From positions 62,001-126,000 of the forward strand of contig NZ_BJYS01000005.1 of assembly GCF_007991635.1 (NCBI RefSeq): a DNA stretch of 64,000 nt, written 5' to 3'. Below are positions 46,402-54,759 of this stretch, piece after piece (within the stretch, counting starts at the first letter, position 1; every line of letters begins with the position of its first letter). Both the position numbers and the translations under genes were made by a program. This DNA is from Adhaeribacter aerolatus (GTDB lineage Bacteria; Bacteroidota; Bacteroidia; Cytophagales; Hymenobacteraceae). The notes under the pieces are model-generated. The model saw nothing but the letters and a program-made list of their open reading frames with translations. It was not told the origin of the DNA and made no database searches.

Positions 46402-47159
46402 TAAATAACCATTTTTAGAAATAAGGGATTAGAGGAGGATGGCATTAAGGGGATTGTTAAATCATCTTGCCAATGCTCGCCACGGAGCCAAGTGAGAGGG
46501 TCTTTGCGAAAATTAATATCAGGGGTTTTATTAATGTAGGCAGGAAGGGCTTTAATTATTTTCTCTTTGGTTACATCAGAAAGCTTATTCCAGAAATCTT
46601 GGCACTTCTTTTTTCCTACCTTTTTATTATAGGCATTCCAAAACTTATGAAAATCATTCTCTCGGGCGACTTGGTCGCTTTGAGCATTAATTTTATTAGA
46701 AGTTGAAGAAGAAGATGGAGTTGTAATGTTGGCTTTTGGTACCAAGGGTGGTTCAAGGGTGGTTAAACCACCCTTGACTTCTTTTAAATTGTTAAATCCT
46801 TTATCCCGCCATTCTTTGCGCTTTTGGGCAGATTTTTTACCACCTGCTGAGCTTTTTTCGCGCCACTCTGCCTGCTTACCCCGTTCTTCTAACAATCGCA
46901 TATTAACTAAGCGTCCAGCTTTAGTAGGATGTGGTACAAAGCAATCTTTTACTAAATGGCAACCACCATCTAACCACCCTTGACCCATTCGGGTAAGACG
47001 AGCCAACAACTCGTCATTATCCGGAATGGAACAATCTTCATCCATCCAGGCATGGCATAAGAGTAGTACATAGGCCCCAACCTGCTCTGTGGTCATTAAA
47101 GTCACCTTGGTTGATGATAAAAAATCGGGGACATATAATTGAAATGCTGGGGCCTTCAT
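46401..47159 (-). CDS. DUF1376-family replication-associated protein
   Basis: A 252-residue protein. The N-terminal DUF1376 domain (about 1-90; AFQLYVPDFLSSTKVTLMTTEQVGAYVLLLCHAW) is common in phage replication modules, followed by a basic linker (EKSSAGGKKSAQKRKEWRDKG) and a C-terminal region ending in FRKDPLTWLRGEHW, like phage replisome organiser proteins. It probably recruits the primase-helicase to the origin. It overlaps its upstream neighbour by 4 bases and abuts the primase gene. Confidence 0.8.
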   Translation of the reverse strand: MKAPAFQLYVPDFLSSTKVTLMTTEQVGAYVLLLCHAWMDEDCSIPDNDELLARLTRMGQGWLDGGCHLVKDCFVPHPTKAGRLVNMRLLEERGKQAEWREKSSAGGKKSAQKRKEWRDKGFNNLKEVKGGLTTLEPPLVPKANITTPSSSSTSNKINAQSDQVARENDFHKFWNAYNKKVGKKKCQDFWNKLSDVTKEKIIKALPAYINKTPDINFRKDPLTWLRGEHWQDDLTIPLMPSSSNPLFLKMVI

Positions 47160-47698
47160 GCTTCAATTAAATTAAAGAGGGTTACATTATTTTGTTGCTG
47201 CCTTTTTTTCCTCCGGCCATCGAGATAGTTTAAAGCCCAGGAAGGGTGATAACCTTTAAACTGGCCGAAGTCAGCAAGGAAATCATCTGCTACATCTTCC
47301 TGCTTAGTGAAAGGCGTAAACATAGGAATAAAGGAAGGTTGGTAAATACCTGCGGGTCGGGACACTCTAACTAAGCTTCTTTTGCTGTTGAGAATTTGTT
47401 GAATGATGGCCCACACATCTGCATCTGAAGCGCTGGGGAAGAAATATTGCACAGTTTCAAACACATTCTTCTTTCTGCTGGCAGTTTCGCCGTTATACCG
47501 GCAGGGAGTACGATGATATTGTTCATCCGCCCAAAGCTGCAAAAAGAGGTGGTCTTTCAATCCCCAGGTTTCGATAACAGCTCGGTATAAAGAACTATCC
47601 CCATAATAGAAGGGAGTCTCATATTCTTGAAAGGATGGGAATAGGTATTGAAAAATTTGCTTTTGCTGAGAACGGGAAAGGTTTGGATAAGTGTCCAC
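47156..47698 (-). CDS. Unrecognised replication-module protein
   Basis: A 180-residue soluble protein with no family I recognise. It is rich in aromatic residues (EYETPFYYGDSSLYRAVIETWG) and ends in a basic segment (YLDGRRKKRQQQNN). The start is GTG at 47698. It overlaps the DUF1376 gene by 4 bases and follows a small gene by 2 bases, so it belongs to the replication operon. Confidence 0.65.
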   Translation of the reverse strand: MDTYPNLSRSQQKQIFQYLFPSFQEYETPFYYGDSSLYRAVIETWGLKDHLFLQLWADEQYHRTPCRYNGETASRKKNVFETVQYFFPSASDADVWAIIQQILNSKRSLVRVSRPAGIYQPSFIPMFTPFTKQEDVADDFLADFGQFKGYHPSWALNYLDGRRKKRQQQNNVTLFNLIEA

Positions 47699-47700
47699 AA

Positions 47701-47925
47701 TTACTTCCTCCCCCTTTTCTTAATTTTTGCCAAATACCACTTTAAGTCCTTTGTTGAAATGCCATTACTTTCAAAGTAATCATGTAGTTCAGTTTCAGAC
47801 CAGTACTTATTGAGCATAGGTTCAGCCTTATGAATTTCTGTTATTAATTCAACTCTATTTGTTTTTAATTTAACTTTACTAGGGAAGAATAAAGAATTGA
47901 GGAGATTGTGGGTTTTCTTCAGCAT
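47701..47925 (-). CDS. Small unrecognised protein
   Basis: A 74-residue basic protein with a predicted C-terminal helix-turn-helix-like stretch (WSETELHDYFESNGISTKDLKWYLAKIKK). It is unusual here in having a strong Shine-Dalgarno-like AAGGAGGGG about 6 bases before ATG 47925. It lies two bases after the excisionase-like gene and two before the next. Probably a control or DNA-binding protein, but no family is recognised. Confidence 0.6.
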   Translation of the reverse strand: MLKKTHNLLNSLFFPSKVKLKTNRVELITEIHKAEPMLNKYWSETELHDYFESNGISTKDLKWYLAKIKKRGRK

Positions 47926-47927
47926 GA

Positions 47928-48275
47928 CTATCCCCTCCTTTTTTTAGTTGGCAGATAAGCCGTTGCTTCTGCTTGGATTTCTGAAATGGTCTTCTTTCTG
48001 CCTGATTGAATCCATTCCGTTAAATCTTGTTTACTGAAATAAAGCCTCTTAGACTTCTTTGAATAAGGCAGAATTTGCTGGCTTACTAATGTGTAAACTG
48101 TTGGAACTGCCAGATTGAGGAATTTGGCTGCTTCCTGAACGGAGAGGGGTTGTTCAGATACTGAATTGGAATTGGAGGTGTTTTGGAGTAAAAGCTGTTC
48201 GATGTGGTCCAGCTTTACCAGGAGGAGGCTTACCGCTTTGGGTAGTTCTTCAAATGTAGGATTCTTTGTAAACAT
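47928..48275 (-). CDS. Excisionase-like helix-turn-helix protein (AlpA/HTH_17 type)
   Basis: A 115-residue protein. The MerR-like winged HTH (about 43-95; LSVQEAAKFLNLAVPTVYTLVSQQILPYSKKSKRLYFSKQDLTEWI) is the HTH_17/excisionase type used by integrative elements to direct excision. Upstream of it is a short helical N-terminus (KAVSLLLVKLDHIEQLLLQN). It lies one gene away from the integrase gene and heads the replication operon, so it may act as Xis or an activator of element genes. Confidence 0.85.
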   Translation of the reverse strand: MFTKNPTFEELPKAVSLLLVKLDHIEQLLLQNTSNSNSVSEQPLSVQEAAKFLNLAVPTVYTLVSQQILPYSKKSKRLYFSKQDLTEWIQSGRKKTISEIQAEATAYLPTKKRRG

Positions 48276-48384
48276 AATTAATTATTAAATTATGTTACAA
48301 TAATATAGCGTTGTTCGGGATTTGGTTTGAAATGGATAAGACGGATAAGAATTCAGATAAGGCGGATAAGAAATCAGATAAGAC

Positions 48385-49779
48385 TTACCATTTTTTCTTT
48401 ACCATATTAGGTTTAAAGTAGTACATTACACTATCATACTCCCATTCATTAGCTAAGTTATCAGTCACTAATTTTATGTATTTATCTTTTTCTATAATAT
48501 CCTTATATTCATCAGTTGCTAAATAATAATATTCATAAAACCTTAGAATTACGAACCCCTTCTCACCTATTGGAATACAGTTTATTTCCTGTTTAGGAAT
48601 TTCTAGCTTTCCTAAAAAAGCCCGTTCTATAAAACTTATAAATTGTTCGGGAGTAAGAAAAGGTTTGCCATTTTTACTTTTCCTTTCCATAAACACGCGA
48701 AAATGATTGATGACTTCTTTCATAGGCACTCCTTTCCAATGCTTATTCTCAGCATTGGATAGTGCCTCTAGTTTCTCCTCTATTTCTGAGCTAGTGGTTG
48801 GACTCTCTATAGTAAGGTTTTTAAGGGATACTACAGAAGGGTTGATTTTGGAAGATGCTTTCTCTAAATAAGGCGTAATATCTTCAAAATATTGCTTTTC
48901 GTTAGTTAACCATTGATTTAATATTTCAATGTACTTTATTTCTATGTTACAATATTCGCCCAACAATTTGGCTTGTTTTAACCTATGTGCTGCATTGATT
49001 ATCTCTAATTTATCTAGATGGGATAATTTATTTTCTTGAAAAAGTTTAACCGTATCTACACTTTCACACAAAAAAGTAGTAGCTTGAATTAATGCCTTCA
49101 AAACATCCTGCTTAGTATTGAATTCTATTACTTCTTCACCTAAATAAATATTAAATCGTTTTTCTTTAATGTAAATTTTAGGAAACTCTAACCCACTCCA
49201 TCCAACCTCAGTTAGGTTTCTAATTATCGCTGGAAATATTCTAAACCATTTACTGAAGATTTCAATATTGATTTGTGCTTCCTTATAATGTTCTTCTGCA
49301 GGTTTTAAAAGGGCCTCAACATAGCTTATCAGTTCTTTTTTCTTTTCAAAGGGTATAGCTTTATTAAGCTCTAAGAAGTGCCCAACCCCCCTAAGATAAT
49401 ATTTAAACCCTTTAATAATGTCAAGGCTAATTGCATTATAATATATATAGTCCTTTATATCCTCACACCAATTTAAATCATTTATCCGATTAACAATATG
49501 ATGTTCCGTGAACGATAACTGGTCAAATATCCTTTCCCTTAAGGCCTCAAATGGTATCTTTATAGGTTCTGAATTTGAAAGTTCATTATTGTAATAATAT
49601 TCACTTCTGTTTATATAATTAAGTAACTTCTTATGAAATGGACAGCATTCAGGAAAACCTTCATGTCTTTGGTAACCTTTTAGGGGTTCGATGTTAAAAT
49701 AATGTTCATAACCCTTTTCAAAATACTTGCCGTTCATTGTACTTTGCTTATAAATCTTAACTGATTGTTTATAATGCAT
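48385..49779 (-). CDS. Unrecognised 464-residue protein coupled to the integrase
   Basis: A helical, AT-rich protein with no family I recognise; some Bacteroidota elements encode RteC-like proteins in this position, but I cannot confirm that here. The C-terminal part (MKEVINHFRVFMERKSKNGKPFLTPEQFISFIERAFLG) could be DNA-binding. Its ATG overlaps the integrase stop codon by one base (TAATG), so it is translated with the integrase. A role in excision or transfer regulation is plausible but inferred only from position. Confidence 0.6.
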   Translation of the reverse strand: MHYKQSVKIYKQSTMNGKYFEKGYEHYFNIEPLKGYQRHEGFPECCPFHKKLLNYINRSEYYYNNELSNSEPIKIPFEALRERIFDQLSFTEHHIVNRINDLNWCEDIKDYIYYNAISLDIIKGFKYYLRGVGHFLELNKAIPFEKKKELISYVEALLKPAEEHYKEAQINIEIFSKWFRIFPAIIRNLTEVGWSGLEFPKIYIKEKRFNIYLGEEVIEFNTKQDVLKALIQATTFLCESVDTVKLFQENKLSHLDKLEIINAAHRLKQAKLLGEYCNIEIKYIEILNQWLTNEKQYFEDITPYLEKASSKINPSVVSLKNLTIESPTTSSEIEEKLEALSNAENKHWKGVPMKEVINHFRVFMERKSKNGKPFLTPEQFISFIERAFLGKLEIPKQEINCIPIGEKGFVILRFYEYYYLATDEYKDIIEKDKYIKLVTDNLANEWEYDSVMYYFKPNMVKKKW

Positions 49780-51080
49780 TATTTACTTTTAAAGGCTGTT
49801 AAATAGCTTGTAAATTCACGCTTCACTTCATCCTCAAAGCTATCTAAATAATTTTGGGTAGTTCTTTCAGTGCCATGCCCTAAAGATTCAGAAATAAACG
49901 CCGTAGATACACCGGCTCTTTTTAATACGGTAGCATAAGAATGTCTAGCGGTATAAGTTGAGATATTCCCTTCAATTCCTATTGTGGCACCTATTCGCTT
50001 TATATACTTGTTTATTGTTTTTGTAGCTTGCTTTACAACTGCTAATTCCTTTTCTGGTGTTAATCCTTCCTTAAGAATTGGAAAAACGTAAGCTTCTGGA
50101 TAAATTGGCTTGTTACCCCACTTTTTGATTATCTGCTCTACTTCAGGGGTAAGTATAACTATTATTGGTTTTAAATTTTGACGAGTGGTTCTTTCAGTTT
50201 TAGCTCGAATGAAAATAATTGAACCCTTTTGTATCTGGCGGTATTTTAAACGGGCAATATCCTTTATGTTAATCCCATTACACAAGTAAGAGAATAACCA
50301 TAGGTCCCGGGCTTGGGCTTCGCTATCATGGCGGGGCTCATAGACAAATATCTTTTCAATTTCTGCCAAAGGTAGGGCTTTCTTAACATTACGGCCGGCC
50401 GGCACCTGGTATTTTCTTTTCCCAAAAGGATAAAGATCCTGGTGTACATCGCCTGCCGCAATAGATTCATTGAATAAGGTCCGCAGGGCCCTTACATATA
50501 TGCTAATAGTAGTGAGTGATTTCCCTCCGGCCAGCATCCAGCGTTCATACTCTTTTAAAAAATCAGGCGTTATTGTTGAAAATAATAAAGGCTTACGTTT
50601 CTTTAATAAAGCCTCTCGCCTTGCTTTAGCTTCTTTCTTGGTTAATCCCTTATTACTGGTTAAAGGTTGTTTATTAATAAAAGCTAATAAGGATATGCTA
50701 GCATTTTCGTAAGTGCCGGCAGTACCAACCTGTTCTTCTTTTGTCAGACATGCAATAGAATGGTCAAAAGCAGAAAATACATCATCTTTTGCTGCAGTGT
50801 TAAGATAGTGCTTCTCAAAAGCTTCGATGGTAAAAATAGACAGTTTTTTAATAACCTTAATTGCCTGTTGCTCAATAGCTTGGAAAGCTATCTGCAATTC
50901 TTTCGCTTTTCCCCTTGGATTATCTGTTTTTGTTTTAGCGAAGTCGGTTTCTGAAAGCGAAAAATCTGTAGGAAAATATTTTTGCTTTCGCTGATGAGTA
51001 ATTCTCAACTTTATTGGATAGGTTCCATCAGTTAAAGCTCTTCTAGTATCTAATATAATTGCGGTGCTTACTCCTACCAT
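49779..51080 (-). CDS. Tyrosine recombinase (integrase) of the element
   Basis: A 433-residue site-specific recombinase. The N-terminal arm-binding domain (ILDTRRALTDGTYPIKLRITHQRKQKYF) and SAM-like core-binding domain are of the Bacteroidota type. The catalytic domain shows TARHSYAT (HxxR-region Arg-His), LGHGTERTTQNYL with the nucleophilic Tyr, and LKYRQI. At the usual first Arg (box I) the sequence is CNGINIKDIARL, with Asn instead of Arg, a variation seen in some Bacteroidota integrases. ATG 51080 is preferred to the in-frame TTG at 51113, which would run through the arm-type repeats. It lies about 155 bp from attR and is read into the element. Confidence 0.93.
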   Translation of the reverse strand: MVGVSTAIILDTRRALTDGTYPIKLRITHQRKQKYFPTDFSLSETDFAKTKTDNPRGKAKELQIAFQAIEQQAIKVIKKLSIFTIEAFEKHYLNTAAKDDVFSAFDHSIACLTKEEQVGTAGTYENASISLLAFINKQPLTSNKGLTKKEAKARREALLKKRKPLLFSTITPDFLKEYERWMLAGGKSLTTISIYVRALRTLFNESIAAGDVHQDLYPFGKRKYQVPAGRNVKKALPLAEIEKIFVYEPRHDSEAQARDLWLFSYLCNGINIKDIARLKYRQIQKGSIIFIRAKTERTTRQNLKPIIVILTPEVEQIIKKWGNKPIYPEAYVFPILKEGLTPEKELAVVKQATKTINKYIKRIGATIGIEGNISTYTARHSYATVLKRAGVSTAFISESLGHGTERTTQNYLDSFEDEVKREFTSYLTAFKSK

Positions 51081-51085
51081 ATCTT

Positions 51086-51122
51086 GTATGCAAGGGATTA
51101 AATTTGCATACAATTTGCATAC
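51086..51122. repeat. Right-end arm-type motifs upstream of the integrase gene
   Basis: Two tandem copies of AATTTGCATAC (51101-51111 and 51112-51122) have an 11-bp period. An inverted copy, GTATGCAA, lies at 51086-51093. The same motif pair occurs at the left end (15315-15336). They sit directly before the integrase ATG, so they could bind integrase for recombination and for autoregulation. Confidence 0.65.
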
Positions 51123-51236
51123 TTTTCACCAGAATAACTAGAAACAACAATAATTGAATATATAACAAAAGTACTTAAATTGCCATAAAACATAGGTTTT
51201 GCAAATAAGGCTTACCAGCAATTAGGCTGCAAGGCG

Positions 51237-51285
51237 TGCCTTACAAGCAGGGGGTCACTGGTTCGAATCCAGTACGCCCCACATT
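51237..51285 (+). repeat. attR: right direct repeat (tRNA-Val 3' fragment)
   Basis: It is identical over 49 bases to 15221-15269. It contains the anticodon loop to the 3' end of tRNA-Val without the 5' half, so it cannot encode a tRNA. This is the chromosomal remnant displaced by integration. Confidence 0.93.
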
Positions 51286-51291
51286 CATAAA

Positions 51292-51332
51292 AAGCACTTA
51301 CATGAAGAAATTCGGTAAGTGCTTTTTTTTTT
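51292..51332 (+). terminator. Original chromosomal tRNA-Val terminator
   Basis: AAGCACTTAC and GTAAGTGCTT form a perfect 10-bp stem with a long T-run. It matches the element-borne copy at 15277-15314 apart from one loop base and the linker to the tRNA. Confidence 0.85.
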
Positions 51333-51987
51333 GCACAACTTGCACATTAGTATAACGCTTTAATTCCTTTCAGCACCACATTGCAATCTGCAAACCCACC
51401 CATTTTTATTGCAGATAGCATTTACCTCCTAAATTAAACATGGAAACTCACCTTACTATTCTAAATACTTCAGGTAATTTTTGGTAAAACTACTCACCTA
51501 TCGCAGGCAGAATTTATTTCTTTTAACTAATCTAGCATGAAATGATATTGAAATGTTCTGTAAAAATTTAGAGGATTGTGAAAGTAGCTGGCCCGGGTAA
51601 AAAAGTTGGTATTTAACCAAAGAATTGCTACTGCTCTGCTAACATGCCCGGTTGGTAGGGTTACAATGCAAATTTTAAAATCTATACCAGTCCTTAAATA
51701 TTTAACTTAACAACAACTACTGCCTATCTTGAATAACTTTTGTAATTCCTGTTTACTTTATATTTAATACTTACTGCATTTTTAAAATGCCTTAATAGGT
51801 ACCATCAAAATAATATAACTCTTTGATTTCTTCTTTTGAATTATTTTAAAAATTATTTTTTATCCCAGAAAATATAGGGCATGCTATACTGGTACCATTT
51901 GTTTAAAAAGTTTTTATTGGAATAAGGGTTTTGCATAAGGTTAAGTGTCTACCTCTTTAGAAACAGGTAAATTAACGTTTCGGCATC
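51333..51987. other. Intergenic region upstream of the FecR gene
   Basis: No gene is seen in these 655 bases. A weak stem-loop (ATCTGCAA at 51386-51393 and TTGCAGAT at 51409-51416) is the only repeat noted. The final 100 bases should contain the promoter for the FecR-like gene. Confidence 0.5.
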
Positions 51988-53037
51988 ATGTCATTAAAAA
52001 ATTCTGTTACTAAAGAATTATTGTTCACCTACTTTGAAGGCAAAGCCACTTCTTTACAAAAGCAACGGATTGAAGATTGGATGAACGAGCCTGAAAATGA
52101 AGAGTTCTTTTATGAATGCGTTCACGAGTGGGAACTAGGTAACCTCAACTACGAGGCGGATGTAAAGGAAGCAATAAAAAAGTTTAGACGGAGAATTTCG
52201 GGAAAACCCAATACAGAAATTGAGCCTGTTAAGGTAACAGAACACTCAAATCCCGAATATGCTTATTCCCCAGTAGCTGCACCTACCCCTAAGCGGGTAG
52301 CTCTGCTGTTTGCCGCATCCATTGTATTCCTGCTTGGTTTTAACATTTGGTTCTTTAAAGATTTCATTTTTTATAAAACTTTTCAGACAGATTATGGAAA
52401 AATCAGCACTATCACACTTCCCGACGGTAGCGGAGTAACACTCAATGCTAACTCTCAACTGAAGATATACCGCTTTGGATTTGGGAACTTAAGCCGCCAG
52501 GTTTCTTTAAAAGGAGAGGCAAATTTCAAAATTGTGCATACGCCTGACGATCAGAAATTTATTGTTTTAACCGAAGGGCCTTTAAAAGTAGAAGTTCTTG
52601 GAACTGAATTCAATGTTTTTTCCCGTGAGAGAGGTACTAAAGTGGGGTTATATAAAGGGAAAGTAAAAGTGACCTATGAGCAATCAGCTGAGCAGGAAAA
52701 AACGGTTAGTATGCTTCCGGGTGAATTAACTACCGTAGATCCAATTCATAAAACCTTAGAGGTAGAAAAGGTACTGCATCCTGAAAACTTTGCTGCCTGG
52801 CAACAGGGCCGTTTTATCTTTGAAAACACCTCACTGGCCGAGATTAAAAAGATATTAGAAGAAAATTATGGGATAGAAATAAGGTTTAAAAATTCGCGCG
52901 TAGCTGAACAAACCGTATCAGGATCCTTTAAGGGTAATTCTGTAAACGAACTGCTGCAAGCCCTTGCGGAAACCTTGGAATTGGATGTTATCCAACAAAG
53001 TAATAGGATTGTTATCTCGGGAAAAAGTTCTGATTAA
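51988..53037 (+). CDS. FecR-family anti-sigma factor
   Basis: A 349-residue single-pass regulator. The cytoplasmic N-terminus (about 1-100) is followed by a membrane segment (VALLFAASIVFLLGFNIWFF, about 105-125). The periplasmic FecR domain has YGKISTITLPDGSGVTLNANSQL, and the C-terminal DUF4974-like secretin-type domain ends LDVIQQSNRIVIS. It would control the ECF sigma factor encoded 440 bp downstream, in response to the SusC receptor's STN domain. Unlike the usual order (sigma first), it precedes its sigma factor here. Confidence 0.92.
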   Translation: MSLKNSVTKELLFTYFEGKATSLQKQRIEDWMNEPENEEFFYECVHEWELGNLNYEADVKEAIKKFRRRISGKPNTEIEPVKVTEHSNPEYAYSPVAAPTPKRVALLFAASIVFLLGFNIWFFKDFIFYKTFQTDYGKISTITLPDGSGVTLNANSQLKIYRFGFGNLSRQVSLKGEANFKIVHTPDDQKFIVLTEGPLKVEVLGTEFNVFSRERGTKVGLYKGKVKVTYEQSAEQEKTVSMLPGELTTVDPIHKTLEVEKVLHPENFAAWQQGRFIFENTSLAEIKKILEENYGIEIRFKNSRVAEQTVSGSFKGNSVNELLQALAETLELDVIQQSNRIVISGKSSD

Positions 53038-53478
53038 CTAACCTGATGACTTCTATTCTTAAACCATACTTTTTAAAAATGCAACGATATATTTATCCTT
53101 TTGCTTTTACCTAAATTATTTCACAACCATAATCCAGCATTTTTCTACCAGCCCCCGATAGGGCGTTAGAAGTGGAAGTAAATATTTAATAAGATTTGTA
53201 AGTATAATTGAATTGCTTCAGAAATCAATTATAAAATATTATAAAGGTAAACACCGGCAGGATTATCATCTAAAAACAGAGGAGGCATTAAGAATTAAAA
53301 AAGAGAACCGGGAATAAATATATTTATTAAAACTTAACCTATTCTAAATCACTTGTTTCTAATATATTCTTTCATTAAATTTAGTAAATAATAAAAAGCT
53401 TTTTCTTTCCTGACAGTTCGATCTCTACGCTGTGAATCAGTAAATTATATAATGTATATAATAGTTTAAAATAACCTA
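53038..53478. other. Intergenic region between FecR and sigma factor genes
   Basis: The 441 bases contain no gene. A stem-loop with perfect 8-base arms (TATAATTG 53203-53210 and CAATTATA 53226-53233) is present. The unusual gap suggests that the sigma gene has its own promoter. Confidence 0.5.
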
Positions 53479-54153
53479 ATGGAACGCAAGCCCAGACTGT
53501 TCTCTGCTAATTCGGTTAACCAGGAAAGCCCGGCGATTCATTCTGAAGACAGTAAACCAAAAGCAAGCGGTGGGGAGGCTACTGTTCTTGATAAGGAATT
53601 ATTTATCCGGCATGCTTTTGCCAATGATCCGCAGTTAGGAGTTGAATTACTATATCGCCACTATTATCGGCCCCTTTGCAGTCATGCGGTTCGACTGCTT
53701 TATTCCCAAGCCATTGCGGAAGATTTAGTCTCAGAAATTTTTTATCAACTATATGCCAGTGGTTCTTACCAAAATATTAAAACTTCTTACCGGGCTTATT
53801 TATATAAGGTAGTTAGAAACCGGGCATTAAATTATATACGCGATGAAGGCAAATGCTCCCACGATATAGATCAATGTGGTAAACTCCCAGACACTTACCA
53901 TCAAAGACCTGATGCTATAGCCGAATACGGTGAACTTTACAATTGTCTTGAAGAAGGTATCAATTCACTCCCTTCCCAGTGCCGCCGAATCTTTTTAATG
54001 AACCGCATTGAAAACAAAAAATATTCCGAGATAGCGGAAGAACTTCAACTTTCGCCCCGGACAATAGAAGTGCAAATTAGAAAGGCTAGCCATTTTTTGC
54101 GCAGCATATTATCTAAATATAAGCTCTTGATAATGCTCCTTTTACCTTTTTAA
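53479..54153 (+). CDS. ECF RNA polymerase sigma factor
   Basis: A 224-residue sigma-70-family ECF factor. After a 40-residue Ser-rich leader come region 2 (LLYRHYYRPLCSHAVRLLYSQAIAEDLVSEIFYQLY) and region 4 (KKYSEIAEELQLSPRTIEVQIRKASHFLRS). It ends in a hydrophobic tail (LLIMLLLPF), a common form in SusC-linked Bacteroidota sigma factors. It lies between the FecR and SusC genes and probably activates the SusCD operon. Confidence 0.93.
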   Translation: MERKPRLFSANSVNQESPAIHSEDSKPKASGGEATVLDKELFIRHAFANDPQLGVELLYRHYYRPLCSHAVRLLYSQAIAEDLVSEIFYQLYASGSYQNIKTSYRAYLYKVVRNRALNYIRDEGKCSHDIDQCGKLPDTYHQRPDAIAEYGELYNCLEEGINSLPSQCRRIFLMNRIENKKYSEIAEELQLSPRTIEVQIRKASHFLRSILSKYKLLIMLLLPF

Positions 54154-54759
54154 GCTTTTAAAAGCAAGCGTTTACCTCAACATTTCTTTTAAAAAAATTA
54201 CCAGCTACAATTTATTTTAGCTACTACTCAGCAGATTATTCTTTCATTTCATTATCAAACTCTTTCCTTTAAAATATTATTAAGGTTTATTCTACAATCC
54301 TTCACAGGTTTTATTCAGGCAGCAATTAGTTGCCATTTAGCCAATGGCTTACTAAATAATTTGAAAATAATTCAGAGAAAAAAAACCTAAAAAAGTTAAG
54401 GAAAAATAAAATCAGAGTAAGGGTTTCTGATGACGTTATGTGTCTTCATATTATAAGCCTCAATAATTAACCGGGCTCCATTTAAAATATTTCATTCCAA
54501 TTTATATACCTAAAATTTTAAATTATGGAATACGAACCACCTATAGTTAAAGGTCTTTAATTAACATGGCAGCTTTTCCTAACAGGTAACTGCTGTTTAA
54601 CAACCTTCCATAAAATTCCAATCAGATTTATCACTTTTAAAAGCCATCTGTATATGGCCTGGGATCGCTCTGCCTGAATTTATTGCCTGTTATCGCCGCC
54701 TTCTTGCATCTTTAAAGGCCTCTTATTTGATTATTATAATCTATTAATTCCACCGTCAA
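54154..54759. promoter_or_regulatory. Long leader region upstream of the SusCD operon
   Basis: The 606 AT-rich bases contain no gene I can support. The promoter for the SusC gene (probably recognised by the adjacent ECF sigma factor) should lie here. I see no strong palindrome or terminator. Confidence 0.5.

Larger units (their letters stand above)
15221..51285. mobile_element. 36-kb tRNA-Val integrated element carrying retron, BREX and McrBC
   Basis: The element is bounded by the 49-bp direct repeats and encodes a tyrosine recombinase at the right end. It carries a replication and control module (HTH/excisionase-like, XRE regulator, toprim primase-helicase, DUF1376 protein, Sak4-like ATPase, DUF3871) and a block of defence cargo. 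The interior looks more AT-rich by eye than the flanks, most clearly at 18000-20700. No relaxase, type IV secretion, terminase, capsid or tail gene is visible, so it is neither an evident ICE nor a complete prophage. The best description is a satellite-like or non-conjugative integrative element; that classification is inference. Confidence 0.88.

Noticed and set aside
51081-51113. TTG-initiated extension of the integrase
   Set aside because: It would encode the arm-type repeat region; the ATG at 51080 gives the standard N-terminus of this integrase family.
15221-51285. Conjugative element (ICE) or complete prophage
   Set aside because: No relaxase, coupling protein, type IV secretion, terminase, capsid or tail gene can be recognised among the genes inside the att repeats.
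51237-51285. Second tRNA-Val gene
   Set aside because: The 5' half (acceptor strand and D arm) is absent; it is only the att fragment.
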